Shown here: piece by piece, positions 19,587 to 20,320 of the stretch
Layout of the letters: every line of letters begins with the position of its first letter
Position numbering within the stretch: the first letter of the stretch is position 1
NCBI GenBank assembly: GCA_024693165.1
Contig: JAILLM010000071.1
Location: 1 to 20,320, forward strand
DNA: 20,320 nt
Direction: 5' to 3'
From: Bacilli bacterium
GTDB lineage: Bacteria > Bacillota_I > Bacilli_A > RF39 > UBA660
Position numbers and translations under genes: made by a program
The notes under the pieces: model-generated
Told to the model about the DNA's origin: nothing
The model's input: only the letters and a program-made list of their open reading frames with translations
The model's database searches: none

Positions 19587-20202
19587 ATTTAGTTAAAGTT
19601 CTAGTTTTAGGTTTAGCTTGTAAAACCATATTACCAGCAACTACAACTTCATTACTTAATATGGAAGCATTATCGATAAGTTCATGCCTTTCAGAATCAC
19701 TTAATACTTCATCAATAATAGGTTCTTCTCGTTTTATATCAAGAGTAACTTCATTTTCTTCCTTAGGACAAATAATACTATCAATGATTTTATATCTTTC
19801 ATCTTCCAAAGTTTCTCTTTTCTCTTCAATTTCTTTAAAATTATTTTTAGCTTCTTCTAACTTATCACAATTTTTTTCTCTTATATCTCCAAGAATACCA
19901 GAAATTGTATCATTAATCTCAATAAGAGAAACAGGAACTGCACCACCAACTAAAGCAAAAACAATAACAAAAAAAGTATTACTAAATAAATGATATCCTA
20001 ATCCAGAGGCAACTAATCCAGAGATAATTGAATAAACTACGCGATGATTATATAAAAAAAACGAAATCTCATCTAATATATCTTCAAAAAGCTTAAATCT
20101 TTTATACTTTCTATCAATTTTATCTATCATCTTTTTATACTTTGTTTCAAATAAATCAATATTTTCTAATGCAGCATTAATTCTATATAATTTATCTTCC
20201 AT
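19585..20202 (-). CDS. Membrane protein with flanking coiled coils, function unknown
   Basis: I do not recognise this 205-residue protein. An N-terminal helical, charged region (1-50, LYRINAALENIDLFETKYKKMIDKIDRKYKRF) is followed by two hydrophobic segments (about 55-72 and 75-97) with a short turn (LFSNTF). Then comes a long Lys/Glu-rich helix (about 98-145, DIREKNCDKLEEAKNNFKEIEEKRETLEDERYKI) that looks like a coiled coil, and a less ordered C-terminal tail. Both ends should be cytoplasmic given the short hairpin. GAGGT lies 7 nt before the ATG. It is a single-gene unit with promoter and terminator, next to tRNA-Glu. A structural or scaffolding role is possible but unproved. Confidence 0.75.
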   Translation of the reverse strand: MEDKLYRINAALENIDLFETKYKKMIDKIDRKYKRFKLFEDILDEISFFLYNHRVVYSIISGLVASGLGYHLFSNTFFVIVFALVGGAVPVSLIEINDTISGILGDIREKNCDKLEEAKNNFKEIEEKRETLEDERYKIIDSIICPKEENEVTLDIKREEPIIDEVLSDSERHELIDNASILSNEVVVAGNMVLQAKPKTRTLTK

Positions 20203-20238
20203 AATAATACCTCATATTTTTCCTTTGAATTAAGGTAT

Positions 20239-20267
20239 ATACTATCATTTAATATTTTTAATGTCAA
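20239..20267 (-). promoter_or_regulatory. Probable sigma-A promoter of the 19585-20202 gene
   Basis: A perfect TTGACA (20262-20267), a 17-nt spacer, and TAGTAT (20239-20244) with TGA before it lie on the minus strand. The -35 overlaps the end of the T tract of the upstream terminator. Confidence 0.6.
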
Positions 20268-20291
20268 AAAAAGAATCTAAATAGATTCTTT
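20266..20291 (-). terminator. Rho-independent terminator of a gene beyond the right edge
   Basis: A 9-bp perfect stem AAAGAATCT/AGATTCTTT with a 4-nt loop (20270-20291) is followed on the minus strand by a run of seven T (20266-20272). The gene it ends lies mostly outside the window. A TAG at 20302-20304 is one possible stop codon, but too little sequence is visible to be sure. Confidence 0.75.
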
Positions 20292-20320
20292 ATATTATGA
20301 ACTAAAACAATAAAATCAAA

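Noticed and set aside
1..20320. CRISPR array, insertion sequence, prophage or defence island
   Set aside because: No spaced repeats, transposase, integrase or terminal inverted repeats were seen, and the genes are nearly all core functions.

Overview
This is a compact, strongly AT-rich stretch of bacterial core genome. It suggests a low-GC Gram-positive of the Bacilli/Mollicutes-like radiation, probably an uncultured host-associated lineage, although species cannot be told from sequence alone. The supporting evidence is the Firmicutes gene order mrnC-rlmB-sigH-like-secE-nusG-rplK-rplA-rplJ-rplL followed by the str operon rpsL-rpsG-fusA-tuf, the Bacillus-type L10 and L1 mRNA leaders, and AGGAGG-type ribosome binding sites. 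TGA is used as a stop (mrnC) and TGG as Trp, so this is genetic code 11 and not the mycoplasma code. TagO/WecA-type transferase and Lgt imply an envelope with undecaprenyl-linked glycopolymers and lipoproteins.

Layout: 1-381 is the N-terminal part of a YitT-family membrane protein that runs off the left edge. 465-4716 is the str operon on the minus strand (rpsL, rpsG, fusA, tuf), with a sigma-A promoter at 4814-4842 and a second promoter before tuf. 4874-5215 is a small membrane-anchored protein standing where rpoB-rpoC lie in Bacillus subtilis. 5282-6351 is rplJ-rplL with its own promoter, L10 leader and attenuator. 6341-7682 is rplK-rplA with an L1-stalk-like leader. 7708-8951 is secE-nusG; SecE carries a very long charged N-terminal extension. 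8964-10634 is mrnC-rlmB-sigH-like. 10666-11550 is lgt. 11584-14444 is uvrA. The only plus-strand block is 14490-16657: an M3-like metallopeptidase gene and a colinear paralogue broken by an in-frame TAA. 16643-17705 is dusB, 17729-19361 is tagO plus a HAD phosphatase, 19442-19518 is a tRNA-Glu(CUC), 19585-20202 is an unrecognised two-helix membrane protein, and the terminator of another gene lies at the right edge.

Functionally most of the window is translation (ribosomal proteins, elongation factors, rRNA processing and methylation, tRNA dihydrouridylation, tRNA), transcription (NusG, a sigma factor) and protein export (SecE, Lgt). Transcription units are packed so that promoters, mostly with exactly 17-nt spacers and often an extended TGn -10, begin inside or just after the terminator or last codons of the preceding gene.

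The most unusual features are the altered guanine-recognition motifs in EF-G (NKMG and SDA instead of NKMD and GSA), the Ile at the streptomycin-associated Pro of S12, the SecE extension, the tandem metallopeptidase pair with its nonsense codon, the absence of rpoBC from the ribosomal cluster, and a tRNA-Glu(CUC) with C55 in the T loop. No CRISPR array, insertion sequence, phage or defence system was seen.
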